From UTCHB3 sp964531325 (GTDB taxonomy: Bacteria > Bacteroidota > Ignavibacteria > Ignavibacteriales > Ignavibacteriaceae), in contig CAZHCW010000004.1 in the NCBI GenBank assembly GCA_964531325.1, positions 124,001 to 188,000 of the forward strand: a DNA stretch of 64,000 nt, written 5' to 3'. Positions 17,033-26,278 of the stretch are shown piece after piece. Position 1 is the first letter of the stretch, and each line of letters opens with the position of its first letter. The notes beneath the pieces are model-generated. The model was not told the DNA's origin. It saw nothing but the letters and a program-made list of their open reading frames with translations, and did no database searches. The translations under genes were made by a program, and so were the position numbers.

Positions 17033-19226
17033 CCCAGTTGTCATCAGGTGGTGAATCGATATAGTGAGTTGATCTTTCAATATAAACCTTTGCAGGTCCG
17101 TCATCAGGATTGATTTCAAGTACTTTCTTAAAAATCTCGACCGCTCCGGCGAAATCCCGTTGTCTGTATTTTGCCATGGCATCACAATATAATCTTAAAG
17201 AATTCATTTTTGTTTCTTCAAGATGATCACCAACCTCGGCAACAAGTTCAAAAACCTGCACAGGTTGAGTTTTACCCTTCACAACCAACCGGTCAAGTTC
17301 ACGAGTCATAAACTGATCTTTTACGAGTTCATGAGTTGAGTCACTTATCATGATGTGAGTGCCGTATGCTTTATTTGCACCTTCGAGTCGGGACGCGAGG
17401 TTAACATTATCACCCATAACCGTGTAATCGAACCTTTGAGTTCCGCCAACATTTCCTACTACCATGTCACCGGTGTTGATCCCAATTCTCACATCAATGA
17501 TTGGTTGCCCTTCTTCCTTCCATTTTTCCTGCATCTTTTTAATAATCGACTGCTGAATCAGAGCAGTTTTGCATGCGAGGTAAGCATGATTGTCGATAGG
17601 AATCGGGGCACCCCAGAAAGCCATCACGGCATCTCCGATATACTTATCGAGTGTCCCCTTGTTTGCAAGCACAGTTTCTGTCATTGCCGAAAGGTACTGA
17701 TTCAAAAAAGCTACAAGTTCTTCGGGTTCTTTTTTCTCAGAGAATGTCGAAAATCCAGCGATATCTGAAAAGAAAACAGTTACAAATTTCTTCTCGCCGC
17801 CAAGCCGCAGCTTATCAGGATTTGCGATAAGTTCGTCAACCATCGATTTATCGACATAACGGGAAAACATCCCCTTTATCTGGGTTTTTTGTTTTCTTTC
17901 GAGGATAAAATAGTATGCCGTACTTGAAAAATATCCGAGAATGATTCCGAGATCAATTCCCACATAGGAGAAGAGAAGTTTCTGATTGATAAAAATAAAA
18001 TTGGAAAGTTCTCTTATTCCAACAACGAGGAGAAATACCAATACCACACTTCCAATTTCTACAATCCAGTTCATTCTGAATTTTAGATCCCGGAGGTAGG
18101 AGGTCAGGAAAAAACTGACAAGTACAAAGATAACCGTCAATAATATTTCAAGCCAGACAGGGAATCTACTTATGTAATTACCTTCAATAATATTTTGCAC
18201 AACATTGGCGTGAAATTCCACCCCATAGATTGTATTACTGCCTGATCTCTCATCAGTAGAAAAAGCTACAGGGATAACATCTCTGTCTTCTTCAAGAGTT
18301 GAGCCAATGAGTACGATTTTATCTTTAAACATGCCCGAGTGGAGTAAACCGGAAGAGGGATCGTCCCAAATATTTAGTGCAGTTTCATACTCAAGCTCTT
18401 CGGCAGTGTTAAAAGTGGAGTCATCAAGAACATTAATAAAATCAACATGAGGGAAAGTTCTTGAGGAGCCGTAGAGGTTAACAAGCATGGAAACATTGTC
18501 ATACCTTGGTATCAGCTTGTCACCGAGTTTGAAATAACCATCTGATGTCTCTGCCATATGAAGTGGGGGCAACTCCAAAACTTTATTCATGATGGCAAAA
18601 GAAAAAGTTGGAACACTTCTTTTTGAGGTTTCGGAATAGGCGAATGGATAATACCTTCTGTGGACTCCATCATTATCTGCAATTACCTGAACAATTCCAA
18701 CTGAACTGTCAACGGGGAAAAGAAAATTTCCATAGTCCTCTTTAAGATTTTCCACCTCAATTCTTACATCACCCCCGGCACTTCGGTTCTCATCAAATGT
18801 TTTTCCGGCTATAACAACATTTTTGTATTCGAGGATTGCATTTATGAGGGATGAATCATCTTCAGAAGAAAAGATATTGGAACTTTCCATGAGGAAGTCG
18901 ATTCCAATCGCTTTTACACCGGCATTATTCAGGTTTCTTATCACTTTTGCGAAAAATTCACGAGGGTAGGGCCATTTTTTGTATTGCTCGGGCATCCCTT
19001 TAAATGTATTCCGGGTGACTTCAAGAATAATAACATTAGGGGTGCTGTCCTTAAACGGGACAGCACCTCTGGCGTTAAATTTTTCATCAATTTGCTTGAG
19101 TTCAAGCTCTTTGAGAGGTTTGATGGATAGAAAAAAGTCGCCTGTAAGCAGAACTGTTATTAGTGCAACAGCCAAACTTAAAATAAGTTTGGGGACAAGT
19201 CCGGAACTACTTTTTTGCGAACCCAT
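17004..19226 (-). CDS. CHASE2-domain class III adenylate/guanylate cyclase
   Basis: 740 residues. One N-terminal membrane helix (about 13-33) is followed by a large extracytoplasmic CHASE2 sensor (about 40-350; ends with KDKIVLIGST), then three membrane helices (about 356-440) and a class III cyclase domain (about 455-660). Metal aspartates are D488 (FFSDIAGF) and D532 (KYIGDAVMAFWG). The DYTVMGDNVNLASRLE motif supplies the adenine-pocket and catalytic N/R residues, so an active cyclase, probably making cAMP, is expected. The tail (about 670-725) holds a TPR-like helix pair. It follows the beta-barrel gene by one base, so barrel and sensor are tightly coupled. Confidence 0.92.
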   Translation of the reverse strand: MGSQKSSSGLVPKLILSLAVALITVLLTGDFFLSIKPLKELELKQIDEKFNARGAVPFKDSTPNVIILEVTRNTFKGMPEQYKKWPYPREFFAKVIRNLNNAGVKAIGIDFLMESSNIFSSEDDSSLINAILEYKNVVIAGKTFDENRSAGGDVRIEVENLKEDYGNFLFPVDSSVGIVQVIADNDGVHRRYYPFAYSETSKRSVPTFSFAIMNKVLELPPLHMAETSDGYFKLGDKLIPRYDNVSMLVNLYGSSRTFPHVDFINVLDDSTFNTAEELEYETALNIWDDPSSGLLHSGMFKDKIVLIGSTLEEDRDVIPVAFSTDERSGSNTIYGVEFHANVVQNIIEGNYISRFPVWLEILLTVIFVLVSFFLTSYLRDLKFRMNWIVEIGSVVLVFLLVVGIRELSNFIFINQKLLFSYVGIDLGIILGYFSSTAYYFILERKQKTQIKGMFSRYVDKSMVDELIANPDKLRLGGEKKFVTVFFSDIAGFSTFSEKKEPEELVAFLNQYLSAMTETVLANKGTLDKYIGDAVMAFWGAPIPIDNHAYLACKTALIQQSIIKKMQEKWKEEGQPIIDVRIGINTGDMVVGNVGGTQRFDYTVMGDNVNLASRLEGANKAYGTHIMISDSTHELVKDQFMTRELDRLVVKGKTQPVQVFELVAEVGDHLEETKMNSLRLYCDAMAKYRQRDFAGAVEIFKKVLEINPDDGPAKVYIERSTHYIDSPPDDNWDGVFRLTTK

Positions 19227-19227
19227 T

Positions 19228-21624
19228 TTATCTCAACTCATATCTTGAAGTTAGCCCCACAATTGAATCGTTAGCAAAGCCATCATTAACAAGATATCTA
19301 ACCTGCAGCTGGAGAGATAAATTCTGCAAAATGTAGTATAAAGCACTTGCATCAAAAGCATATCGTTTAAGGTCACCAAAAGTTGGAGCAACCGAACCGT
19401 TGAGCACTAATTTATTTTGCATCATATAGTATTTAGCACCGGCTACAATTGATGTTATGTTAAACGATTGAGTTGTATTTAAAGCACCATTAATGATTTC
19501 ATTATTGCTCATGTTGAGGGTTAAAAACGATTGAAGTGTTTTACTCCATTCAGTAGCATAATTTAAACCAAGCATAGTGTTGTTTGCATCAAATTTGAAT
19601 ACGGTATTATCTTTTCTGCTTGCGAAAGAACCTGTTGCAGAGATGTTGTGGTTATAACCGGCAAAAAATCTGTAGGTTACTTGCACACCAAATCTGTTGG
19701 TGTAGTCATCGATACCGTAGGTTCTTCTTTGTACATCAGGGTCGGTAGCCATAATTCCGTTGTTATTTTCATTTCTCGAATAAGAAAGAATAACACCGGG
19801 TAAATCGAATGCGGGGTAATATGAAACAGACGCATTAAAATTTGTAAATGCCGTTGTAGCAAACTTGGTTTTATTTCTGTTGTCTTCCAATCTTTCATAT
19901 CCGAGAGAGAGGAACATTTTGTTATCAAGCAGGGCGACCCTGTCGAAGAGGTTAAATCCCGAGACATCGGTTCTAAGATAATTGTTACCAAAGGAGTTAT
20001 AGTCGAAACCTCTGCTTAAGTAAGTACCTTTAAAGTAGTTACCAAAATAGTTAAGAGCCAGGCTTGCTTCATAAGCGAGGGAAGAAAGTTCTTGCGGTTT
20101 AAGCGGCGAAAGGAACTGGTTAAAAGTGATGAACTGGCTTAAAATGTCTTTTATTTTTTTGATATCTTCGGCATTTCCACTAAAAGCTCCGTTTGGTCCA
20201 AAAACTTTATCTATAGTCTCATTTGAGAGGTCACCGGTCTCAATATCTTTATTAAGGACAGAGAAAGCACCCTGAGCGTACAGCTGGATTCTATTGTCAT
20301 CGAGATTGATAGAAAGATCAGTACCAGCCACCAGGTTTTCCTGCGGTTGTCTGGTATATTGAGCTGTTGTTTTGTCATCCTTCGAGTGCAGATAGGTGAA
20401 TCCCAATTTAAAAGTTTCTCCTGCAGTGAAGTATGGATTAACTGCAAAAACATTTCTTTTAAATGTTCCCTGGTTCACTCTGGCTACATTTCCGTCGGAG
20501 AGTAAAACTTTATCGGAACCGAGTAATGAAGCATTTGGACCGAGAATTTCTGCGATGGTGCCATCAATTCCTCTGTTAATTTCACCGTATGAAGCCTGCA
20601 CATTAAAGAATCCGACATGAACACTTCCCGTTACACCACGCACTCTTTTTCCGTTCATTACAAGTGTTTGATAACCGGGAGTGTAATCACCACCGATGAT
20701 GCGGAAATATTCGTTGTAAACACCAAATTTGTAACGGTTATACGGTTGAAGAAATCCTTTTTCTTCGGAGGTGGCATAAACCTGGGCATCAAAATCGAAC
20801 GCACCGTAAGTTGCTTTTCCATCCAACGATATATTATTATACCATCTGTTGGTCTCTCTTACAGTCTCGTTTCTTGATTCTCCACGGAGATTGACATAAT
20901 ACTCAAGTGGAATACCTTCAACTTTTTTACCAACTTTGTCTGAGACATTAAAGGTAGTAGAATAAGCATGGTAGGCTGATCCATCTTTTTTATAGAGTTC
21001 AACTCTCATACTGTTGGAAGTGCCGGTTTTCAGGTTTGAAGTAAGATTTTCACCGGTAAGAATGACAAGATCTTCAGCAATAAAAAGATCAGACGAGAGA
21101 TCATTTCCATTAATATAAATTTTTGTTCTTGTTTTATCTACCTCGTCACTTGCTTTTAGTAGAGAAAGAGTGATCAACATCTCGTCGTTCTGCATAGGCA
21201 TACCGGGTTCAGGATTCAGGACAATAACTTCGTCGTCTTTTGCCGAGCGGGGTTGCACCTGCACATTCAGGTAACTTTGCGCTACAGCCTCAAGCGGGTA
21301 AGTTTCTTCACCATTGTTCCTTGTTTCGATTATAAAATAATATTCGAGCGACGGCAGTCTCAAATCTTCCGGAAGAAGAGTGATTCTTGCAGTTCCACCG
21401 GAGAGGTCCATATCTTTCCGAGTGAATTCAGAAGCACCAAAAACTCTGTAAAGGAAAATAACTTCAGAAATATCATTGATATTTGTGAGATCAACCTTCA
21501 CTGTCAGTTCAGAGCCTTCCTTGGCTTCGGTGAGTGAAACATTAGTTACAAAATTGCTTACCTGGGCGATCAAGGAAGCCGGCAGTAGCAGAAACAGTGC
21601 AATTCGAAAAAAGTAATTCAACAT
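19228..21624 (-). CDS. Exported outer-membrane beta-barrel protein with N-terminal Ig-like part
   Basis: 798 residues with signal peptide MLNYFFRIALFLLLPASLIAQ. Residues about 22-130 and 135-230 look like two beta-sandwich (Ig-like) domains. From about 240 the protein is an alternation of aromatic-rich beta strands to the end, which finishes with a short charged strand (TSRYELR), as expected of a large outer-membrane barrel. I do not recognise the family. GGAGG precedes the ATG. The stop is one base before the CHASE2-cyclase start, so a functional link (barrel feeding or being sensed by the CHASE2 domain) is a reasonable inference. Confidence 0.7.
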   Translation of the reverse strand: MLNYFFRIALFLLLPASLIAQVSNFVTNVSLTEAKEGSELTVKVDLTNINDISEVIFLYRVFGASEFTRKDMDLSGGTARITLLPEDLRLPSLEYYFIIETRNNGEETYPLEAVAQSYLNVQVQPRSAKDDEVIVLNPEPGMPMQNDEMLITLSLLKASDEVDKTRTKIYINGNDLSSDLFIAEDLVILTGENLTSNLKTGTSNSMRVELYKKDGSAYHAYSTTFNVSDKVGKKVEGIPLEYYVNLRGESRNETVRETNRWYNNISLDGKATYGAFDFDAQVYATSEEKGFLQPYNRYKFGVYNEYFRIIGGDYTPGYQTLVMNGKRVRGVTGSVHVGFFNVQASYGEINRGIDGTIAEILGPNASLLGSDKVLLSDGNVARVNQGTFKRNVFAVNPYFTAGETFKLGFTYLHSKDDKTTAQYTRQPQENLVAGTDLSINLDDNRIQLYAQGAFSVLNKDIETGDLSNETIDKVFGPNGAFSGNAEDIKKIKDILSQFITFNQFLSPLKPQELSSLAYEASLALNYFGNYFKGTYLSRGFDYNSFGNNYLRTDVSGFNLFDRVALLDNKMFLSLGYERLEDNRNKTKFATTAFTNFNASVSYYPAFDLPGVILSYSRNENNNGIMATDPDVQRRTYGIDDYTNRFGVQVTYRFFAGYNHNISATGSFASRKDNTVFKFDANNTMLGLNYATEWSKTLQSFLTLNMSNNEIINGALNTTQSFNITSIVAGAKYYMMQNKLVLNGSVAPTFGDLKRYAFDASALYYILQNLSLQLQVRYLVNDGFANDSIVGLTSRYELR

Positions 21625-21719
21625 TCTATTAAGCCTCCGGGTAATTATTGATAGAGGGATTAGAGTAAACTTGGATCAATTAGGGAATTTACGAAATTTA
21701 GTAAAGAATACAAATAAAT

Positions 21720-21759
21720 AAAAGCCGCCGTTGCAAAATAATTGCCCGTTGCGGCTTTT
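21720..21759 (-). terminator. Intrinsic terminator after the fecR-domain gene
   Basis: AAAAGCCGC (21720-21728) pairs perfectly with GCGGCTTTT (21751-21759). On the minus strand the stem is followed by T-rich sequence, matching a Rho-independent terminator 20 bases beyond the fecR-domain stop. It separates the secreted-protein/fecR unit from the barrel/cyclase/rlpA unit. Confidence 0.75.
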
Positions 21760-21777
21760 CCAAATTTTTATTACTTG

Positions 21778-22455
21778 TTAATTATCCAAATATTCGATTA
21801 CAATATCACCCTGTGGTGTTTTCAGGATGATTTTTTTAACATTTGATTTAGCAGAATTGGAAAATCTTTTTTTATCTTCCTCTGTCATTTGTCTTGGTTT
21901 GAATGAGCCTTCAGGTGTCACAAGCACAGTTTCATCTTGGTTTAGATCACCCGATTCTTGTTTACCAAGCTGGGCTTCACAGAACAATTTTCCTTCTGCA
22001 AGATCGATGTTACAAGAATCGGCACCCACTCCAAAGAGGAGCGAAGTTCCACGAACCGACGCCACCAAAGTTGGTGATTTGAATTTAAAGTCCTGCTGAT
22101 CTTGCTTTGTAACAGAAGCATTAACAGAACCTTTATCGACATCTACCGTTTTGGAGACATTTTTGTCTTTTTTGAGAGTTGAAATCTTTACTTGAGAATT
22201 TTCTCTCACTTTAAGAACAGAATTATCCGTAAACTTTACCACAACCAATGATTTACCAGAGGTTTTGATCATATCCTCGGAACTAAGAGCCTGACCGGTT
22301 TTTAGGTCAACCCATTTCCCGGCTGAAGATTTGTATTGCGCGGTATTCACCACTTTTGTAACCACGGCGGCCGGGGCATTAATTTCTTCTCCGGCACCGG
22401 AAAAGAAAAATACAGCCAAAGCGAGCACTGATACATTCAATAAATATTTTTTCAT
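21778..22455 (-). CDS. Exported FecR-domain protein
   Basis: 225 residues from ATG 22455, which is followed by signal peptide MKKYLLNVSVLALAVFFFSGAG; a start at 22488 would add a charged leader and is less likely. The FecR domain (PF04773) spans about 35-135. Motifs include GQALSSEDMIKTSGKSLVVV, KFTDNSVLKVRENSQ and FKFKSPTLVASVRGTSL. The N-terminal anti-sigma helix of classical FecR is missing. It is instead a secreted FecR-like protein of the kind found near CHASE2 and TPR proteins. It probably binds a ligand or envelope component in the periplasm. It lies 35 bp after the 349-residue secreted protein gene and before a terminator. Confidence 0.85.
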   Translation of the reverse strand: MKKYLLNVSVLALAVFFFSGAGEEINAPAAVVTKVVNTAQYKSSAGKWVDLKTGQALSSEDMIKTSGKSLVVVKFTDNSVLKVRENSQVKISTLKKDKNVSKTVDVDKGSVNASVTKQDQQDFKFKSPTLVASVRGTSLLFGVGADSCNIDLAEGKLFCEAQLGKQESGDLNQDETVLVTPEGSFKPRQMTEEDKKRFSNSAKSNVKKIILKTPQGDIVIEYLDN

Positions 22456-22490
22456 TTTTATAAAACTCCGATTTTTCTTTTTACACAATT

Positions 22491-23540
22491 TTACTGAGTT
22501 TGAAGATATATGTTGCTAAGAATCTCAGGGTTGGCAATGATCATATTTAGAACATTGAGTAGCTCGTTGAGATTTAAATTTTGCCCCTCGCCACTCTGAT
22601 AGCCGGTGAGCGAAGCACCATACTGAGCCAGAAACTGTTGAATTTCAGGAGTAACCATCTCGGGTGGTAAAAATGCCAGAAGGTTCATTACCAATTGTGA
22701 TATTCCGGATGATTGAGGTGCATTTGGGTTCCTGATCTGGAACAGGATGATATTTGAATTTACTTCCTGAAAAGAGCCTGCACCCGGTATTATTGCCGAT
22801 ACTCTCACAACCACAAAGTCACCTGGTCTCCAGGGGTTGGCGGTTTGAAGGACTGAAAGGTCATTTAATGATGTTACCGCTCCAACATCTGCATTATCAA
22901 TACAGGGTGTGCCTTCGTTAATCGCAGCTTCAAGGGAAGCGGGGATTGAAGTAACTCTAACAGCCTTAATTTTGTAAGTTTGCGCACCTGTGATCGGGTT
23001 CCATGAGGCAGGAACTGAGGACTCATCGTAACTCATCAATTGAATTGGTGAGATAAGGGAGAGCGTTGCAGTTGGGTTGGTGAAATCACGGACTTCGGTG
23101 TCAGAACCAAGAAAATTTCCGTTTTCATCATAAAGTTCAACTTTGATCTGATAACTTCCAACAGGAACCCCTTTACTCAAAGCGTCTTCCATCAGGGTTT
23201 TGTTTGAATTTTCTTCTTTGGTAGTAATTTCAGAATTACATAGTTCGTTACTGTAAAAATCTCTGATAGCAAAGTTGTTTGATGTCATTCTGTAAACTTC
23301 ATCATAATTAGTCTGGTCAATTTTTCTCCAGGAGAAAAATGCCTTGATGAAACCTTGCTGCCCTTTTGGGTTCAATCTTACCTGAAAAACTTCAGGTGCA
23401 CCGCAAAGATCTTTTGCATTAATGAACTGTGTAAGATCGATAGTTGGGAGCGGATTAAGAATCTGTATATCCACATTCTGCGCAGAGGCGGAAAATGCAA
23501 TTAATACAGAAAAGATGATTATGGCCACTCGATTTTTCAT
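22491..23540 (-). CDS. Hypothetical secreted protein (FecR-operon partner)
   Basis: 349 residues with signal peptide MKNRVAIIIFSVLIAFSASAQ and a strong GGAGG site 4-5 bases from the ATG. The middle contains a fibronectin-type-like domain (about 160-270; SWNPITGAQTYKIKAVRV is typical of such strands). Residues about 275-349 are helical and rich in leucine and asparagine. There are four cysteines. I do not recognise a family. It is the first gene of the unit with the FecR-domain protein and is divergent from the CHAT genes across a 278-bp region with a long inverted repeat. Confidence 0.65.
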   Translation of the reverse strand: MKNRVAIIIFSVLIAFSASAQNVDIQILNPLPTIDLTQFINAKDLCGAPEVFQVRLNPKGQQGFIKAFFSWRKIDQTNYDEVYRMTSNNFAIRDFYSNELCNSEITTKEENSNKTLMEDALSKGVPVGSYQIKVELYDENGNFLGSDTEVRDFTNPTATLSLISPIQLMSYDESSVPASWNPITGAQTYKIKAVRVTSIPASLEAAINEGTPCIDNADVGAVTSLNDLSVLQTANPWRPGDFVVVRVSAIIPGAGSFQEVNSNIILFQIRNPNAPQSSGISQLVMNLLAFLPPEMVTPEIQQFLAQYGASLTGYQSGEGQNLNLNELLNVLNMIIANPEILSNIYLQTQ

Positions 23541-23703
23541 GGGTCCTCCGTTGATAAATAAACTTGTTGGGAAACTTTTTGCTCGTCGAGATGTAAAAGA
23601 ATTTGAAATATAAATAAAGTTTATTAAATTAAATCCTAAATTACTTTAACTACGAGTAAAGAAATTGTCAGAATCTCTGATGACAACTTAAGTTAAAATC
23701 CTT

Positions 23704-23763
23704 CCTTAATTTGTGATTCAAGTGGTTAGGGCGCAAATAAATGCCTCAAATCACATATTAAGG
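23704..23763. promoter_or_regulatory. Long inverted repeat in the CHAT/FecR divergent promoter
   Basis: CCTTAAT-t-TGTGATT (23704-23718) is the exact reverse complement of AATCACA-t-ATTAAGG (23749-23763) apart from one central T/T mismatch. The 30-base middle contains AGGGC/GCCT that can pair again. It is the only clear structure in the 278-bp gap. It could be a regulator's two-half-site operator (TGTGA/TCACA are CRP-type half-sites, but the spacing is not) or a leader-RNA hairpin 55 bases before the first CHAT gene. Confidence 0.5.
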
Positions 23764-23818
23764 TAAAATCAAATCTTACACTATTCAATTTAGTAAAAAA
23801 TATTAATCTTTTATAACA

Positions 23819-26266
23819 ATGAAAAAAATTTTCTTCGCCTTCGTCGTAATTTTTTCAACTATTTCTGCTCAAAGTGGTGATGCAGGAAAAATTGTTGATC
23901 AGGCTTATTCACTTCTGAACAAATCTGACTATAAATCAGCTGAGAAATTAATCTTTAAAGCATTTAAAGCCTCTGAATCTGAAAAAGACGATTATAACAA
24001 AATAAGATCGGTAAAACTTCTTGGTACTTTATATTATAACTATCGAGAGCTTGAGGCATCAATAAGCTTTTATAAATTAGCTATTGGGATGGTTGAAAAG
24101 TTGTTTTCTGCACCTTATGACCCAAAAATTGAGTTGGAGGTGTACAATATAAAAAATAATTTATCAATTGCGCTGATGGAATCTGATCGCAGGGCAGCCT
24201 ACGCGGGGAAACTTAGTGAAGCAGAAAAGCTATTTGGTGAAGTGCTTGAATATTATAAAAAGACCGGCGACAAGACAGGGTATCTCTCGGTTCTGTTAAA
24301 TCTTGGAATTCTCTACAGACTTGATGCTGCTTCCGATCCTGATCATCCGGAGTACGCCCAAAAATTAAGTGACGCTCTCGACATACTTCAAAAAGCCAAC
24401 GATCTGGCAATAAAAGATGGTAACCCGGTAATAAGGGAAAACATCCTTTTTAATCTCGGAATTACTTATCAAACCGCAAATAAACTTGACAGTGCGGCAA
24501 AGTTTATTGAGCTGAGTATAAATTCGTACAAAGCAAGCGGGAATAAATACTGGGAGGCAATTGCTTCATTACGCCTGGGGTACCTCTACCTCGAGATGTC
24601 ATCTTCTGATCAGGCAATTGACTACAGAAAAAAAGGAATAATACTCCTGAAAGATAATCTTGGGGTAATAGAAGAATACCGGTCAAAATTTGAAGATGAG
24701 AGGGGAAGGGCGGTCTTCCTCGACAATCTTACATATTATTATGTGTTGCTTATAAATGAACTGTATGAAGATGGTGATTTTGAATCGATGTTTGATCTTG
24801 CCGAAATGGTTAAATCGAGATCATTTGTTGATATGCTGTCAACCAAAGCATCAGGTGTAGAGGAAGACCTTCCCGAGGACCTAAAAAAAGTGTTAATCAG
24901 GAAGAGGGAGATAGAATCAGTTTTCAGGGATTCTTTGTGGCTCTATTTGGAGGATGAAGGATCGGGTAGATTTTTGTCACTCATGGACGAATATTCAACA
25001 CTCTACACCAAAAAAGAGGAATTGCAGCCTGATCTTAATCTGCTTGTGAGTGAAAAACCGGTAAAACTAAAAGAATTCCAGAAACTGATCGATGATAAAA
25101 CAGCGGTAATCGAATTTTTTATCGGCAGGAATGCTTTTTATACCTTTCTGGTGACGAACAACTCAATTTCTGTTGTGCAAGCGAAGCAGAGTCCACGAGC
25201 GATCGACTCACTTGTAACAAAGATTTTAACCGATATAAATCTTTTCCCCAACAAAAGGGGAGCTTTTATTGAACTCCAAAAGATTTTAAATAGGAACGAT
25301 GACACCCTTGACAGCGCAAAACTTGCTCAAATGTGGTATGAATCGGATGCCGATAGAAGTCTTCAACTTGCATTGTTCCAACTTTATAAAACCATCATAA
25401 CTGACAAGCAGGATGGGGAATTAGAAAAATTTGACCGGGTAATAATAATACCGCACGGTTTTTTGCACGAAATGCCTTTCGCTGCTTTGGTATCTTCATT
25501 TCAAAATCTGGATATGTCGAAAAAACATCATATTGCACGGCCGACTTACTGGATAGAGGAGAAGGAAATTCTCACCCTCCCCTCTGCCTCATCTCTTCCG
25601 TTTTTGTTAAAAGCGGGGAGACAGGATAACGGTTCAATTTTAATTGTTGGAAACCCAATTTATCCGAGCAGTAAATTTGATCCACTTCCGTTTGCTGAGA
25701 AGGAAGCTAATGAAATAACCCGACATTTCGAAAAAAAGAAAACACTTCTGTTGATTAATGAAGTTGCAACCGAAACCAGAATTAAACAGGAAGCGGGAAA
25801 TTATGATATTCTTCATTTCGCTACTCATGGAATTTACGAGGAAGATGCATTAAAAAGCCATCTTTTGATGACTAAAACTGAACAAGACGATGGATACCTG
25901 AGAGCATCGGAGATATTCAAAATGAAACTAAATTCAAATCTCGTAGTATTAAGTGCATGTCTTTCCGGGAGAGTTGGTGCGTTTGGGGGTCAAAAATATC
26001 TCACCTCAGATGACCTTACGGGTCTGACGAGAGCGTTGCTTTACGCCGGTGCTGCCAATGTAATGGGGACACTCTGGACTGTTGATGATAAATCGACCGG
26101 CTACATGATGGAACATTTTTATGAAAAATATCGCGATGAAAAGCGTCCTCTTCTTTATTCAATGAGGGATGCGCAAATAAGTGTGTTAAACGATTCGAAA
26201 AATAAAGACTGGAGCCATCCATTTTATTGGGCTCCTTTCATCCTTATTGGTTCACCAGGTAAATAA
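23819..26266 (+). CDS. Exported TPR-CHAT (caspase-like) protein, short paralogue
   Basis: 815 residues with signal peptide MKKIFFAFVVIFSTISAQ. Residues about 20-320 are TPR helices. A helical linker leads to the CHAT domain (about 440-813). Both catalytic residues are present: H670 in HFATHG and C714 in LSACLSG, where the family usually has LSACxT. The end is the typical WAPFILIG strand. CHAT domains are clan CD cysteine-peptidase relatives that cleave proteins after activation, usually through TPR-mediated recognition. The signal peptide puts this one in the periplasm or outside. The second CHAT gene follows after 12 bases. Confidence 0.9.
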   Translation: MKKIFFAFVVIFSTISAQSGDAGKIVDQAYSLLNKSDYKSAEKLIFKAFKASESEKDDYNKIRSVKLLGTLYYNYRELEASISFYKLAIGMVEKLFSAPYDPKIELEVYNIKNNLSIALMESDRRAAYAGKLSEAEKLFGEVLEYYKKTGDKTGYLSVLLNLGILYRLDAASDPDHPEYAQKLSDALDILQKANDLAIKDGNPVIRENILFNLGITYQTANKLDSAAKFIELSINSYKASGNKYWEAIASLRLGYLYLEMSSSDQAIDYRKKGIILLKDNLGVIEEYRSKFEDERGRAVFLDNLTYYYVLLINELYEDGDFESMFDLAEMVKSRSFVDMLSTKASGVEEDLPEDLKKVLIRKREIESVFRDSLWLYLEDEGSGRFLSLMDEYSTLYTKKEELQPDLNLLVSEKPVKLKEFQKLIDDKTAVIEFFIGRNAFYTFLVTNNSISVVQAKQSPRAIDSLVTKILTDINLFPNKRGAFIELQKILNRNDDTLDSAKLAQMWYESDADRSLQLALFQLYKTIITDKQDGELEKFDRVIIIPHGFLHEMPFAALVSSFQNLDMSKKHHIARPTYWIEEKEILTLPSASSLPFLLKAGRQDNGSILIVGNPIYPSSKFDPLPFAEKEANEITRHFEKKKTLLLINEVATETRIKQEAGNYDILHFATHGIYEEDALKSHLLMTKTEQDDGYLRASEIFKMKLNSNLVVLSACLSGRVGAFGGQKYLTSDDLTGLTRALLYAGAANVMGTLWTVDDKSTGYMMEHFYEKYRDEKRPLLYSMRDAQISVLNDSKNKDWSHPFYWAPFILIGSPGK

Positions 26267-26278
26267 ACAGGATTGCCG

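Noticed and set aside
17045..17185. Longer N-terminus for RlpA
   Set aside because: It overlaps the cyclase C-terminus and would bury the lipoprotein signal. The start at 17032 (or 17044) restores it.
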